A stretch of DNA of 64,000 nucleotides from Tenacibaculum sp. AHE14PA. GTDB taxonomy: Bacteria; Bacteroidota; Bacteroidia; Flavobacteriales; Flavobacteriaceae. The notes under the pieces are model-generated. The model was not told where the DNA came from, searched no databases, and saw nothing but the letters and a program-made list of their open reading frames with translations. Positions 53,312-62,551 of the stretch are shown in pieces; position 1 is the first letter of the stretch, and every line of letters starts with the position of its first letter. The position numbers and the translations under genes are program-made. Location of the stretch: positions 1,549,501 to 1,613,500 of the forward strand of contig NZ_CP058983.1 of the NCBI RefSeq assembly GCF_019278465.1, in the 5' to 3' direction.

Positions 53312-54730
53312 ATGGAAAAGAAAAAATTGCAAGAAACACCTACCGAGATTATTCAATCTATAACTGCTGAGTTAGCTCACAGTTACAGAATAGTTCCTGT
53401 AAAGAACACAGATAGTTCATTTACTTTTTTAACAGACAACTCTAATTTTAATTCTTTGCAACAAGAATTAAAAATCATATTAGGTAAGGAAATTTTTCTA
53501 GAAGAAGAGAGATCTGAAATTATTGAAGCTTTTTTACAAAAAAACTATCGTAAAAGAGAAAGAACAAACTCGACCACAACGTTACAATATTCGGAAGATT
53601 TTTTGTTAAACACCATTCATGAGGCAAAGGAACTAGGTAGTAGTGATATTCATTTTGAAGCTTTTGAAGAGCAAAATAGAGTTCGGTTTCGAATAGATGG
53701 TAAATTATTAGAACGTTATATTATTTCAAATAACGAGTACCCGAAAATAATCAACAGAATTAAGATTATGGGTGGTTTAGATATCTCTGAAAAAAGATTA
53801 CCACAAGATGGACGAATCAATCTTTCTTCGGATAATGAAGATTTTGATATTCGTGTTTCATCTTTGCCCACTTTACACGGAGAAAAATTAGTGCTGCGTA
53901 TTTTATCTAAAGGTAATTTAACTGCATGTTTAAGTAGCTTAGGTTTTACTGAGACGGAATTAGAAACCTATAAAAAAGCAATAAAAAAACCCAATGGTAT
54001 TGTCTTAATTTCGGGGCCTACAGGTTCAGGGAAAACCACAACTTTATACGCTACTTTAAAGTTGTTAAATACTAATGACACTAATATACTTACAATTGAA
54101 GATCCTATAGAGTATACATTAGAAGGAGTAAATCAAGTGCAACTAAAAGAAAATATCGGTTTAGATTTTGCAAGTACTTTACGTACTTTTTTAAGACAAG
54201 ACCCAGATATTATAATGGTTGGAGAAATCAGAGATGTAGCTACTGCAAATATGGCTATTAGAGCAGCTTTAACTGGTCATATGGTATTATCAACTATACA
54301 TACAAACTCTGCTTGGGCAACCATTTCTCGACTTATTGATATGGGAATTCCTCCTTTTTTAATAGCGAGTACTTTAAACATAAGCGTAGCACAACGATTG
54401 ATTCGAAAACTATGTAACTCTTGTAAAAAAGCGGAAGAAGTATCTAACAATAAGCTGTCAATAGAACACCAAAGACAACATAGAATAAAAAATCATTATG
54501 TAGCTACTGGTTGCTCTGAATGTTATCAAACAGGATATAAAGGAAGAAAAGCTATTTATGAGATTATTCCTATAACAAAAGAACTAGTGCTAAACATTCA
54601 AGAAAAAGAATTAGACATCTCAGAATACCTTATGAAAAATAAGATTGCTACCTTGCAAAGTAACGCGCTAGGTTTAGTAAAAAACGGAACCACATCTATA
54701 GATGAAATATACTCTTTATTAATTTCTTAA
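53312..54730 (+). CDS. GspE/PilB-type secretion ATPase
   Basis: 472 aa. After an N-terminal MshEN-like region (about 1-90) the ATPase has Walker A GPTGSGKTTTLYATLKLLN, the Asp box TIEDPIEYTLEGVNQVQ, Walker B-type RQDPDIIMVGEIRD, His-box TGHMVLSTIHTNSAWATI and the C-terminal zinc-binding tetracysteine LCNSC...GCSECYQTGY. It powers pseudopilus or pilus assembly at the inner membrane. There is no second, PilT-like retraction ATPase in the window. Tightly packed with neighbours (0 and 1 bp gaps). Confidence 0.95.
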   Translation: MEKKKLQETPTEIIQSITAELAHSYRIVPVKNTDSSFTFLTDNSNFNSLQQELKIILGKEIFLEEERSEIIEAFLQKNYRKRERTNSTTTLQYSEDFLLNTIHEAKELGSSDIHFEAFEEQNRVRFRIDGKLLERYIISNNEYPKIINRIKIMGGLDISEKRLPQDGRINLSSDNEDFDIRVSSLPTLHGEKLVLRILSKGNLTACLSSLGFTETELETYKKAIKKPNGIVLISGPTGSGKTTTLYATLKLLNTNDTNILTIEDPIEYTLEGVNQVQLKENIGLDFASTLRTFLRQDPDIIMVGEIRDVATANMAIRAALTGHMVLSTIHTNSAWATISRLIDMGIPPFLIASTLNISVAQRLIRKLCNSCKKAEEVSNNKLSIEHQRQHRIKNHYVATGCSECYQTGYKGRKAIYEIIPITKELVLNIQEKELDISEYLMKNKIATLQSNALGLVKNGTTSIDEIYSLLIS

Positions 54731-54731
54731 C

Positions 54732-55187
54732 ATGTCAAAACAACAAAAAACATATCTATTGTTAGCTGGAGTACTAGCTGTTTGGGGAGTAATCGGCTAC
54801 CAAATATTTAGCCAATTAAGCCCAACAGAAAACATTTTACCCGTAAAGAGTGAAAATTTAAAATATGTTCCTAAACTTAAAATTGAGCAAGAAAAATATT
54901 TTGTAAAAGCAAATTACCGAGATCCTTTTTTAGGCAAACTTTACGCTACAAAAAAAAGGAAGGTAAAAAAAATTACTCCTCAAAAGGAAACCATTCCTTT
55001 TCCTTCTGTTACTTATAATGGTATTATTGAAGGAGCTCAAAAAAAATCTTACATAATTACTGTTAACGGCAAACAAGAGATCTTGAAAATTAATCAAACT
55101 TTCGAGAGTATTACTCTTTTACAAGCCAATAGTAAAGAAGCAAAAATTAAGTTTAAAGGTGTAATTAAAAGAATTTCAATACAATAA
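54732..55187 (+). CDS. PilP/GspC-like inner-membrane protein
   Basis: 151 aa. One N-terminal transmembrane helix (TYLLLAGVLAVWGVIGYQIF), a periplasmic linker with the motif NYRDPFLGK (the RDPF of PilP/GspC proteins), a basic stretch (KKRKVKKITP) and a C-terminal beta domain (VTYNGIIEGAQKKSYIITVN...SITLLQANSKEAKIKF) of the homology-region type that contacts the secretin N-domains. Identity is inferred from motif and position. It overlaps the next gene by one base (TAATG). Confidence 0.72.
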   Translation: MSKQQKTYLLLAGVLAVWGVIGYQIFSQLSPTENILPVKSENLKYVPKLKIEQEKYFVKANYRDPFLGKLYATKKRKVKKITPQKETIPFPSVTYNGIIEGAQKKSYIITVNGKQEILKINQTFESITLLQANSKEAKIKFKGVIKRISIQ

Positions 55188-56428
55188 TGTGGTTTTTAAA
55201 AAAAGAAAAAGCAGGAGCATTACAATATGTGTTAGTTATCTCTGTAATTATTGCATTCATTCTTTTTGCGTTTATTTCTTTGATTTACTTACAACAAAAA
55301 TTACAAATAAAGAATGCATTTTATAAAGAGACTATTCAGAATGTACAATTAGGATTTAATTATATTAGTGATCTTCCTTATGATAAACCAATAGAAACAA
55401 GACTTTCAGAAAATGAACTTGAAAAGACTACTTTTTTAAGAAGTTATTGGGGAATCTTTGATATTGTAAGCGTTTCTTCATCAATTAAAAATGAATATTT
55501 TCAGAAAATTGGGTTAATAGGGAATCAAAATAATCAAAGAGAGGCTCTATACCTTCAAGATAACAATACTCCTTTAGTCGTTGTAGGTCATGCAAAAATA
55601 AAAGGAAATGTATCTTTACCAAAGCAAGGAGTGAAGAGTGGTAATATTTCAGGTAATTCTTATTATGGAAATCAGCTAATTTATGGAAGTCAAAAAACAA
55701 GCAACACTTCGTTACCTTCGATAAACAATATAGCATATATAAAGAGTTTATTTAAGCGAAACTACATGAATGATAGTGTTAAGTACTTTCAGTTAGAAAA
55801 TGGTTTAAAACATACACAATTATTTAGTCAACCAACGGCTATTCATTATACTCAAGATAACATTCATTTATCTGATATAGCATTACAAGGAAACATTATT
55901 ATACATTCAGAAAACACCATTACGATAGATGCTACTGCAAAACTAGAGGACATTATTTTAATAGCTCCTACTATAAAAATATTAAAAAAAGTAACTGGGA
56001 ATTTCCAAGCTTTTGCTACTGATATGATTTTGGCAGAAGAGAATTGTAAATTGAATTACCCATCCGCTTTAGTATTGATTCAGAATCAAAAAGCAGAAAA
56101 AGAAAATCAGATTAAAATTGGCGAAAACACTAATATAAAAGGAGTAATCGTTTACTATAACGAAAAGGATAGTCCAAACTTTGATTCACAAATTGTCCTT
56201 TCAGAAAAAACAATTATTACTGGAGAAGTGTATTGTAATCAAAATTTAGAGTTATTAGGAAGTGTATACGGTTCTATATATACTAATAATTTTATAGCAA
56301 AACAGTCAGGAAGTACATATGTGAATCATATTTATAATGGAGCCGTAAATTATCAAAAGTTGCCTGAGCAATATTGTGGGTTATGGATAAATAATACATC
56401 TAAAAAAGTAGCAAAATGGTTGTATTAA
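55187..56428 (+). CDS. GspK/PilX-like large minor pseudopilin with beta-solenoid-like region
   Basis: 413 aa. The N-terminus KEKAGALQYVLVISVIIAF resembles a prepilin (Gly then ALQYV), without the Glu5 of ordinary pilins, as in GspK. The long exported part contains repeated short strands: VVVGHAKIKGNVSLPKQGVK, IALQGNIIIHSENTITIDA and ITGEVYCNQNLELLGSVYGS, of bactofilin/beta-solenoid type. Bulky pseudopilins often sit at the tip of the pseudopilus. Overlaps the neighbouring genes by 1 and 13 bp. No homologue name can be given with certainty. Confidence 0.65.
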   Translation: MWFLKKEKAGALQYVLVISVIIAFILFAFISLIYLQQKLQIKNAFYKETIQNVQLGFNYISDLPYDKPIETRLSENELEKTTFLRSYWGIFDIVSVSSSIKNEYFQKIGLIGNQNNQREALYLQDNNTPLVVVGHAKIKGNVSLPKQGVKSGNISGNSYYGNQLIYGSQKTSNTSLPSINNIAYIKSLFKRNYMNDSVKYFQLENGLKHTQLFSQPTAIHYTQDNIHLSDIALQGNIIIHSENTITIDATAKLEDIILIAPTIKILKKVTGNFQAFATDMILAEENCKLNYPSALVLIQNQKAEKENQIKIGENTNIKGVIVYYNEKDSPNFDSQIVLSEKTIITGEVYCNQNLELLGSVYGSIYTNNFIAKQSGSTYVNHIYNGAVNYQKLPEQYCGLWINNTSKKVAKWLY

Positions 56429-56772
56429 AAAAGCTACTCCAACAAAAAGTAAAAGCATCTTCTTTAGCCGAGGTTCTTGTGGCTTCTGTACTTATTTTAA
56501 TAATATTTGGAATTGCTGTTACAGCACTTGATACAACTTTACAGAGTTCCGTTAATAAAGACACGCATCAAGTTGAAACAGAATTATACGAATTACAATA
56601 TCTATATAAACATGGAAAAATAATATTGCCTTATAATGACGAAACAGATGATTGGCTAATTTCTGTTGGAAAAACAACCGAAGAGAAACAAATCCTGGTT
56701 CTTTTCGAAGCAACTCATAAACTATCCAAAAAAATAATCCTTAAAAAAAGTAAAGCACTTGAAGTTAACTAA
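56416..56772 (+). CDS. Minor pseudopilin (GspI/PilV-like)
   Basis: 118 aa. The prepilin motif QKVKASSLAEVLVASVLILI has cleavage expected after KA and Glu at position +5, then a hydrophobic helix. The small C-terminal domain holds ELYELQYLYKHGKII. It lies between the GspK-like gene (13 bp overlap) and the next pseudopilin (14 bp overlap), consistent with a minor-pilin cluster. I or V class is assigned by size only. Confidence 0.75.
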   Translation: MVVLKKLLQQKVKASSLAEVLVASVLILIIFGIAVTALDTTLQSSVNKDTHQVETELYELQYLYKHGKIILPYNDETDDWLISVGKTTEEKQILVLFEATHKLSKKIILKKSKALEVN

Positions 56773-57223
56773 AAAAATAAATGCTTTTACTTTAAGTGAA
56801 ATGCTAGTTGTATTGGTTATTTCTAGCATTGTTATAGCATCAGCTTTTTTAATATTAACAATGGTTCAAAAACAATTTCGGATCATACAAGTAAATATGA
56901 ATCAGAAGCACGAAATAAACTTTTTTGACCGCATACTCTGGCAAGATTTTAATAAATACTCAATTACTTATCAAAAAGAAAAGGATATTTTATTATTAAC
57001 GAACCCTTTAGATTCAATCACATATTCTTTTTTCAAAGATTATGTAACCAGAGGAAAGGATACTTTATTTGTTCAAGTAGTAAATAAAGAATTATTTTTG
57101 AATGGGGAAAAAGTAGCATCAGGAGACATAGATGCTATAAAGATTGAAACGACTCCTTTTTACAGAAATAAAAAGATGTTTATTTACACATCTAAGGATG
57201 CAACCTTTTATCTGAATAAATAA
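56759..57223 (+). CDS. Minor pseudopilin (GspJ/PilW-like), TTG start
   Basis: 154 aa. Prepilin motif KKINAFTLSEMLVVLVISSI: cleavage after Ala, Phe+1, Glu+5. No ATG precedes the motif in frame; TTG at 56759 is the likely start, inside the previous gene, so translation is probably coupled. The C-terminal domain is mainly beta (FKDYVTRGKDTLFVQVVNK). The longer size and order after GspI-like suit GspJ. Confidence 0.75.
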   Translation: MKLTKKINAFTLSEMLVVLVISSIVIASAFLILTMVQKQFRIIQVNMNQKHEINFFDRILWQDFNKYSITYQKEKDILLLTNPLDSITYSFFKDYVTRGKDTLFVQVVNKELFLNGEKVASGDIDAIKIETTPFYRNKKMFIYTSKDATFYLNK

Positions 57224-58356
57224 TGGCTTTTCAATTAGATAACATACAGGAAAATAAAAAGAGCAAAAATGATTCTTTTGATATAAATTCACTTTTAAAA
57301 AAGGAAATTAATTTATTTGGCACTTCTTTTTCTAATAAGAAAAAAGAAGCTTTTTATACAGAACTAGCAGTTTTATTACAAGCTGGATTAGAATTAAAAG
57401 ACACCTTAGAATTAATAGGTGTTGAACAAAAAAAAGAAGTCGATAAAGAGCTTTTTAAAAATATTGTAAACGAGCTTATTTCTGGTAAAAATTTATCTGA
57501 TGCCATTCATTTACAAAAATGTTTTTCTGAGTATGAATATTACTCAATCCAAATAGGTGAAAAAACAGGAACACTTCAAAAAGTAACAGAAGAGTTAGGA
57601 TTATTTTTTAGACGGAAAAATGAACAACGAAGAACACTTTTAAACGCACTTTCATACCCAATAGTGGTATTGTGTACTGCCTTTTTAGCAATCCTTTTTA
57701 TGTTGCAATTTGTAGTACCAATGTTTGCTGATATTTTTAAACAGAATAAAGTAGAATTACCTTGGCTTACACAACAGATTATTAATTTTTCTGATGGTTT
57801 TGCTAACTATTATTGGGTAGGCGGTTTAATTATTATTTCTATTATCTTTTTTATAAAATATTTTAAAAGAAAAACTTGGTATAGAAAATTATTCTCAACA
57901 ATATTATTAAAGATTCCTTTTGTTGGAGACTTTGTTCGAAAAGTACGAATAGCTCAATTTACACAAGCAATTTCACTATTAGTAAGTGCTAAAGTTCCTC
58001 TCTTAAATGGGATTCAATTGACAAGAAAAATGATTGACTTTTACCCCTTACAAATTTCTTTGGCGCAAATAGAGAACGACATTTTATTAGGTAAAAGTCT
58101 ACATAAAAGTATTGTGAGCCAATCTTTTTTTGATAGAAAAATGGCTTCTTTAATTAGAGTCGCTGAAGAAACCAATCAAACAGAAACTATATTTAATCGT
58201 TTAACTTATCAATACAATCAAGAAATAGAATATAAATCTAAAATGATTAGTGCAACTATAGAACCTATTATTATACTGCTCTTAGGATGTGTTGTTGCTG
58301 TTATTTTAATAGCAATGTATTTACCGATGTTTCAATTGAGTACTGTTATTAGTTAA
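57223..58356 (+). CDS. GspF/PilC-type inner-membrane platform protein
   Basis: 377 aa. Two T2SSF domains: the first around KKEAFYTELAVLLQAGLELK...EYYSIQIGEKTGTL, the second around RIAQFTQAISLLVSAKVPLL...MASLIRVAEETNQTE. Three transmembrane segments are visible (LSYPIVVLCTAFLAILFML, YWVGGLIIISIIFFI, and TIEPIIILLLGCVVAVILIA). It anchors the ATPase and rotates or pulls pilin subunits. Starts on the stop of the GspJ-like gene and ends overlapping the convergent PilO-like gene by 4 bp. Confidence 0.94.
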   Translation: MAFQLDNIQENKKSKNDSFDINSLLKKEINLFGTSFSNKKKEAFYTELAVLLQAGLELKDTLELIGVEQKKEVDKELFKNIVNELISGKNLSDAIHLQKCFSEYEYYSIQIGEKTGTLQKVTEELGLFFRRKNEQRRTLLNALSYPIVVLCTAFLAILFMLQFVVPMFADIFKQNKVELPWLTQQIINFSDGFANYYWVGGLIIISIIFFIKYFKRKTWYRKLFSTILLKIPFVGDFVRKVRIAQFTQAISLLVSAKVPLLNGIQLTRKMIDFYPLQISLAQIENDILLGKSLHKSIVSQSFFDRKMASLIRVAEETNQTETIFNRLTYQYNQEIEYKSKMISATIEPIIILLLGCVVAVILIAMYLPMFQLSTVIS

Positions 58357-58871
58357 TCATTCTTCGTTTTTTGTAAAAAAACAGTAGCAGTTAAATAGTT
58401 TCGATTTGTTTTGTAGTTTTTTTTCTTCTCAAAATTTATTGAAATTAACTCTCCCAATTGCTGATGTTCTAAGTAATTTATTAATTTTAAAAGGCTAACG
58501 AAATCACCTTTTAATTCAAAAGAATACGTTTCTATTGTCGTTTGATTATTTTCAACTTTATGAGGCAGATCAAAAGCTATTATAGTAATGTTTTTTCCTT
58601 TTGAAAATTTAGTGATTTTTTCTAATAATATTTGTTGAAATGAACTTTCAATAGAAACATTATTAGAGGTTAAAAAAGTAGCTAAATTATTATTTTTCTG
58701 ATGTAAATACTGAATTTTAGTTGCTGCATTGTCTACTAAGTTTTTTTCTTTTAAAAGAGCTACATTTCTTTTTTTTACTTCTATTGTCTGTTTAATTGCA
58801 AAATGATAAGATATAAAGATACTCACTAAAAAACCTACTAATAACCCAATGTTTTTTTGCTTATTATTCAT
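58353..58871 (-). CDS. PilO/GspM-like inner-membrane protein
   Basis: 172 aa. One N-terminal transmembrane helix (NIGLLVGFLVSIFISYHFAI), a coiled-coil-like stretch (VKKRNVALLKEKNLVDNAAT) and a C-terminal ferredoxin-like domain (YSFELKGDFVSLLKLINYLE). This is the PilO/GspM plan. It overlaps the PilM/N-like gene by 8 bp, as pilN and pilO usually do. Confidence 0.75.
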   Translation of the reverse strand: MNNKQKNIGLLVGFLVSIFISYHFAIKQTIEVKKRNVALLKEKNLVDNAATKIQYLHQKNNNLATFLTSNNVSIESSFQQILLEKITKFSKGKNITIIAFDLPHKVENNQTTIETYSFELKGDFVSLLKLINYLEHQQLGELISINFEKKKNYKTNRNYLTATVFLQKTKND

Positions 58872-60054
58872 GGTTTGTGTGAATTAAAATTTCAAAAGAA
58901 GTTGTCTTTTTTTCTTTTCCAAACTGAATGATAATCACATTATCTACCCATTCTTTCTTTTTCAAAGAACTTATAAAAGTTGTAAAATCTTCATTATTAT
59001 TTACAATTCCTTTTACCTGTAATTGATTTTTAGAGATAACTATCTGCTTATCCTTTTCTATTCTTGTGGTTAAAGGTTGATATTTTATATCTGTTAAAGT
59101 AATTGAATTTGGAATTAACATTACTAATTCATCAAGATATAACGAAACTTTAGACTGAGAAACTGAATTTAAATTGGCAATTACTTTTTCTTTTTGATCA
59201 ATTTGTGCCTGAAGCTTCACTAATTGGCTCTTATAGCTTTCATTTAATTGAACCTCTGCTATTAGCCCATTATTTTGTGTATGGTAATAATTAAAGAAAA
59301 GAAAATTTAGTAGTAGTGCTAAAAACAGAAAAAAAAGCCCTGTTTTTAAACCCAAAGAAAACAATTGCTTTTGAAAATAGTTATCTCTTAGTTCCTTCGT
59401 TTTTTTACTTAAACCTAATTGATTGTTTTTTTGTAGATAATAAGTAAGTACGCCTCCTAGTGGTAATAACTCTCTATTTGTTACTTCAAGATCGTTTATG
59501 GTGTAAGTAAAAACGGGATTATCAATTGTTTTCTCTATGCCTTTTAATTGATTGTCTTCAATTTTTAATTTCGAATTTGATGTTTGTATTTCTTTATTAT
59601 CAACAAAAGAAAGTAAATTCTGTATTGCTAAATTACCTAAAGAAAACCCTACAACAGAAACTTGATGCTCCTTGTAGCTATTAATTAAAGTATCGATGTA
59701 TTGTTTTCTGCAAACACAAACAAATGAAGTTGTATCAGTTGAGTAAACCTCATAGTAAAAATCTTTTAAAACAATATTTGGAAATGCTTTTTTTACAATA
59801 CGCTCAGAAGAATCATCAGTAAAGGTAATTTCTTTTGAAAGTACTTGATCATTATTTATAATTAAAAATATATGCTGCTGATTCTTAAAAGATGAAAGAA
59901 GTTTATTAAAATCAGAAAAAATACTCCTGTCTTTTATAATTAATTCTTTTCTCTTTTTAATTAACTGTAAAAGAGAAAAAACTTCTTTACTATTATCTGT
60001 ATTCTGCTCAATAGCTGTATACGTTAGCCCATATGTTATTCTTGTTTTTAACAT
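58864..60054 (-). CDS. PilM/PilN-like (GspL-like) assembly protein
   Basis: 396 aa. Residues about 1-190 resemble a reduced actin-like PilM/GspL cytoplasmic domain (ISSFKxQHIFLI-type strands, SVVGFSLGNLAIQNLLSF). One transmembrane helix (TGLFFLFLALLLNFLFFNYY, about 250) is followed by a PilN-type periplasmic part with coiled coil (ESYKSQLVKLQAQIDQKEKV) and LYLDELVMLIPNSITLTDIK, a typical PilN signature. A natural PilM-PilN fusion, i.e. GspL architecture, is the best reading. The ATG falls on the last base of the secretin gene end. Confidence 0.75.
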   Translation of the reverse strand: MLKTRITYGLTYTAIEQNTDNSKEVFSLLQLIKKRKELIIKDRSIFSDFNKLLSSFKNQQHIFLIINNDQVLSKEITFTDDSSERIVKKAFPNIVLKDFYYEVYSTDTTSFVCVCRKQYIDTLINSYKEHQVSVVGFSLGNLAIQNLLSFVDNKEIQTSNSKLKIEDNQLKGIEKTIDNPVFTYTINDLEVTNRELLPLGGVLTYYLQKNNQLGLSKKTKELRDNYFQKQLFSLGLKTGLFFLFLALLLNFLFFNYYHTQNNGLIAEVQLNESYKSQLVKLQAQIDQKEKVIANLNSVSQSKVSLYLDELVMLIPNSITLTDIKYQPLTTRIEKDKQIVISKNQLQVKGIVNNNEDFTTFISSLKKKEWVDNVIIIQFGKEKKTTSFEILIHTNHE

Positions 60055-62186
60055 TAACGGATAATCGTAGGTTTAATTAATACTGATAATTTTGTTTTAG
60101 AATTTGTTCTTGTTTTTTTACTAAACAACCATTTAATTACAGGTATTCTTGCTAGTAAAGGAACTCCAGAACCAGAATCATTCTTTACGTTTTCTTCTAG
60201 CCCTCCTAAAATAATAACATCCTGGTCTTGAACTCGAATCGTAGAAGTAAATTCTCTAGAATTCATTCCAATAGGTGCGCTAGCATCAATCTTCTTTCCA
60301 TTAAAACTCGATTGATTTACGTTAATACTTAATGTTATCTGTTCGCTTCCTGACACCATTGGACGAATACTTATTGATAAATCAGCATCAATAGGTACAT
60401 AATCATTCGTTATAACAGTTTGTGGATTTTGTGTGCCAATTACATCTGTTCTTTCTATTTTGTAATATGAACGTTCTCCGTTTGATAGAGTTGCTTGATG
60501 ACCACTCAAAGTTGATAATTTAGGTGTTGATCTAATTTTAATATCACCATTGGTTTCCATTAACTGAATTTTAGCGAAAAAGTTAGGCACAACCTTTCCT
60601 GCATTTACAGGTCCCATACCATTGAATCCACCAATAATCTTATTTATAGTCGTGGCTCCTAAAGTTACATTTGCTGAAGGAAATAAAGAACCAATATCTT
60701 TTGTAGGTTCTTTACCAAGCCCTAAATCAATTCCAGCATTAACAGTTGCGTTTTTACTTATTTCTAAAATCATTACTTCTATTAAAATAAAAGGTATTTT
60801 TTTATCTATCTTACTAATAAATTTTTTAAATTTTTCTATCTTTTGAGCTTCTCCACTTACAATAAAAGAATTAAGTTCAATATCTGTTATAATTTCTAAA
60901 TCCTTTTTAACATCTTCAGGTAGTATATTAACTAATGCTTCAGATTTTGAGCTATAATTCCCAAATGATTGATTATTCCTTGTATCTAATCTTTGTTGCT
61001 GACTACTAAAGTTATTTTGTTGATTACTATTATTAAAGTTTTGATTAGTATTGTTGCGGCTAGTATTGTAATTACTCCCTGAATTATTATTTGAATTAAA
61101 ATTTCTTTGATTTCTACCACCGATTGGTTGGTTCATAATTTCAATAGAACGATACATTAAAGGAATTACAACCGAACTTCTTAAAGAAGCTTGTTTTTCT
61201 TTCCCAAAGTAATAAACACCATCTTTTTTCTTATAGGTAAAAGGAGAATCTTCTAAGATTTTAGTTAGCAAATCGTCGTATGAAATAGATGAAGCTTTTA
61301 CAGATGCTGTTCCGATATTGTTTAATGGTGCATTAGTAAATACATTTATTTTTAAATCATACCCAATATCTCTAATGATAGATGATATTTGTGTGTTCTC
61401 AAAATCAACCTCTAACTCTTGAGTATCCATATCAAGAACCTTGAAAAAGAAATTTTTATTTTTATATCGTTTTGGTCTTTGTGAAGGTCTTTGCTTACTA
61501 GATGTTGTTGTTAATTGATTGTCATCACTTTCAAACAAGTAATAATCATCACTAGTTTTAGTAATTAACAAGTTGTTAGAGAAAGCCAATTTATCCATAG
61601 CGCTTTCAAAAGATTTTTCTTTTATATATCCTGATATTTTTTTATTCTCTAACCCAGGAGAAAAAACTAAATTCTTACCCGTTATATTTGTTATTTTTTT
61701 AAAAACTACAGATAAAGTATCCTTTTTTAGATCAATAAAAAACAAATCTTTATCTAAATTATAAGTGATAGGAATTTCTTTTAGTAAACTCTTTTTTTCT
61801 AATTGAGGGACGTATTTTTTTAAAGAAATAATATTCCCTGTGATATCAAACGTAAGTTTGTACTCTTTACATAAGTATAAAAGAATGTCTTTTACATTTG
61901 CATTCGAAAAATTATGAGACAAAGTGATGTTTTCAAGCTTAGTATCAACACTTAAATTTACTTTTTTTGCTTTTCCAACTGCTCTTATAAAAACAGGTAA
62001 TTCCGTCTCACTAACATTAAAATCAACTGTCTGTGTTAATCCTTTTATAGAAGATTCCATACTATCTAAAACCTGTTCCAGTTTTTGGATTCGTTGCTTT
62101 TCTTTAAATGTTATTTCTTGAGAAAAGCTTTTTATTGTTCCTAGCAGTAAAAAAATAGTTATTACTGCTTTATATCTTTTTAGCAT
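60054..62186 (-). CDS. Secretin (GspD/PilQ family)
   Basis: 710 aa with signal peptide (ends KSFSQ). An N-terminal STN-like and N-domains region (VDTKLENITLSHNFSNANVK, DTQELEVDFENTQISSIIRD) is followed by an Asn/Gln-rich linker (about 359-409), then the C-terminal secretin beta-domain: IEVMILEISKNATVNAGID, TPKLSTLSGHQATLSNGERS and VQDQDVIILGGLEENVKN, plus GVPLLARIPVIKWLFSKK. It forms the outer-membrane gate. The Asn/Gln linker is unusual in composition. First gene of the pilMN-pilO run. Confidence 0.94.
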   Translation of the reverse strand: MLKRYKAVITIFLLLGTIKSFSQEITFKEKQRIQKLEQVLDSMESSIKGLTQTVDFNVSETELPVFIRAVGKAKKVNLSVDTKLENITLSHNFSNANVKDILLYLCKEYKLTFDITGNIISLKKYVPQLEKKSLLKEIPITYNLDKDLFFIDLKKDTLSVVFKKITNITGKNLVFSPGLENKKISGYIKEKSFESAMDKLAFSNNLLITKTSDDYYLFESDDNQLTTTSSKQRPSQRPKRYKNKNFFFKVLDMDTQELEVDFENTQISSIIRDIGYDLKINVFTNAPLNNIGTASVKASSISYDDLLTKILEDSPFTYKKKDGVYYFGKEKQASLRSSVVIPLMYRSIEIMNQPIGGRNQRNFNSNNNSGSNYNTSRNNTNQNFNNSNQQNNFSSQQQRLDTRNNQSFGNYSSKSEALVNILPEDVKKDLEIITDIELNSFIVSGEAQKIEKFKKFISKIDKKIPFILIEVMILEISKNATVNAGIDLGLGKEPTKDIGSLFPSANVTLGATTINKIIGGFNGMGPVNAGKVVPNFFAKIQLMETNGDIKIRSTPKLSTLSGHQATLSNGERSYYKIERTDVIGTQNPQTVITNDYVPIDADLSISIRPMVSGSEQITLSINVNQSSFNGKKIDASAPIGMNSREFTSTIRVQDQDVIILGGLEENVKNDSGSGVPLLARIPVIKWLFSKKTRTNSKTKLSVLIKPTIIR

Positions 62187-62192
62187 TTTTAT

Positions 62193-62549
62193 TTATTTAA
62201 CTGTAAAAATATTAGTTGAATACGATGTTTCATACTCACTATTTTTGGCTTTCACTCTCCATTCATATTCCCCTATAACCAACTCTTTTTTGAAAATTAT
62301 TTTATCAGTAATAGTGTCCGATAGAATTTGCGTTGGAGTTTCAAAATTAGGTGTTGCTATTTGTAATTGATAAACATCAGCGTCTTCTATAATATTCCAA
62401 TTAAAATTCACTTCTCCAGTCGGTACTTCTACTTTATCAGAAGGGGAAATTAAAATTACAGTTTTATTAGATATATTTTCAATAAAAACAGCTTCACAAG
62501 AAGTTATTATTAAAAGAAGAACAGTTATTAATAGTAATGATTTTTTCAT
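62193..62549 (-). CDS. Small lipoprotein with Fn3-like fold, secretin-associated
   Basis: 118 aa. Lipobox IITSC (Cys18). The mature part is a single beta-sandwich with VNFNWNIIEDADVYQLQIAT, GEYEWRVKAKNSEYET, the pattern of fibronectin type III-like domains in Bacteroidetes lipoproteins. It lies 6 bp upstream of the secretin gene on the same strand, so it may act as a pilotin or outer-membrane partner of the secretin; this is positional inference. Confidence 0.7.
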   Translation of the reverse strand: MKKSLLLITVLLLIITSCEAVFIENISNKTVILISPSDKVEVPTGEVNFNWNIIEDADVYQLQIATPNFETPTQILSDTITDKIIFKKELVIGEYEWRVKAKNSEYETSYSTNIFTVK

Positions 62550-62551
62550 TT

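Noticed and set aside
60622..62121. Plus-strand ORFs opposite the secretin gene
   Set aside because: Antisense shadows; the secretin frame is complete with signal peptide and all conserved blocks.
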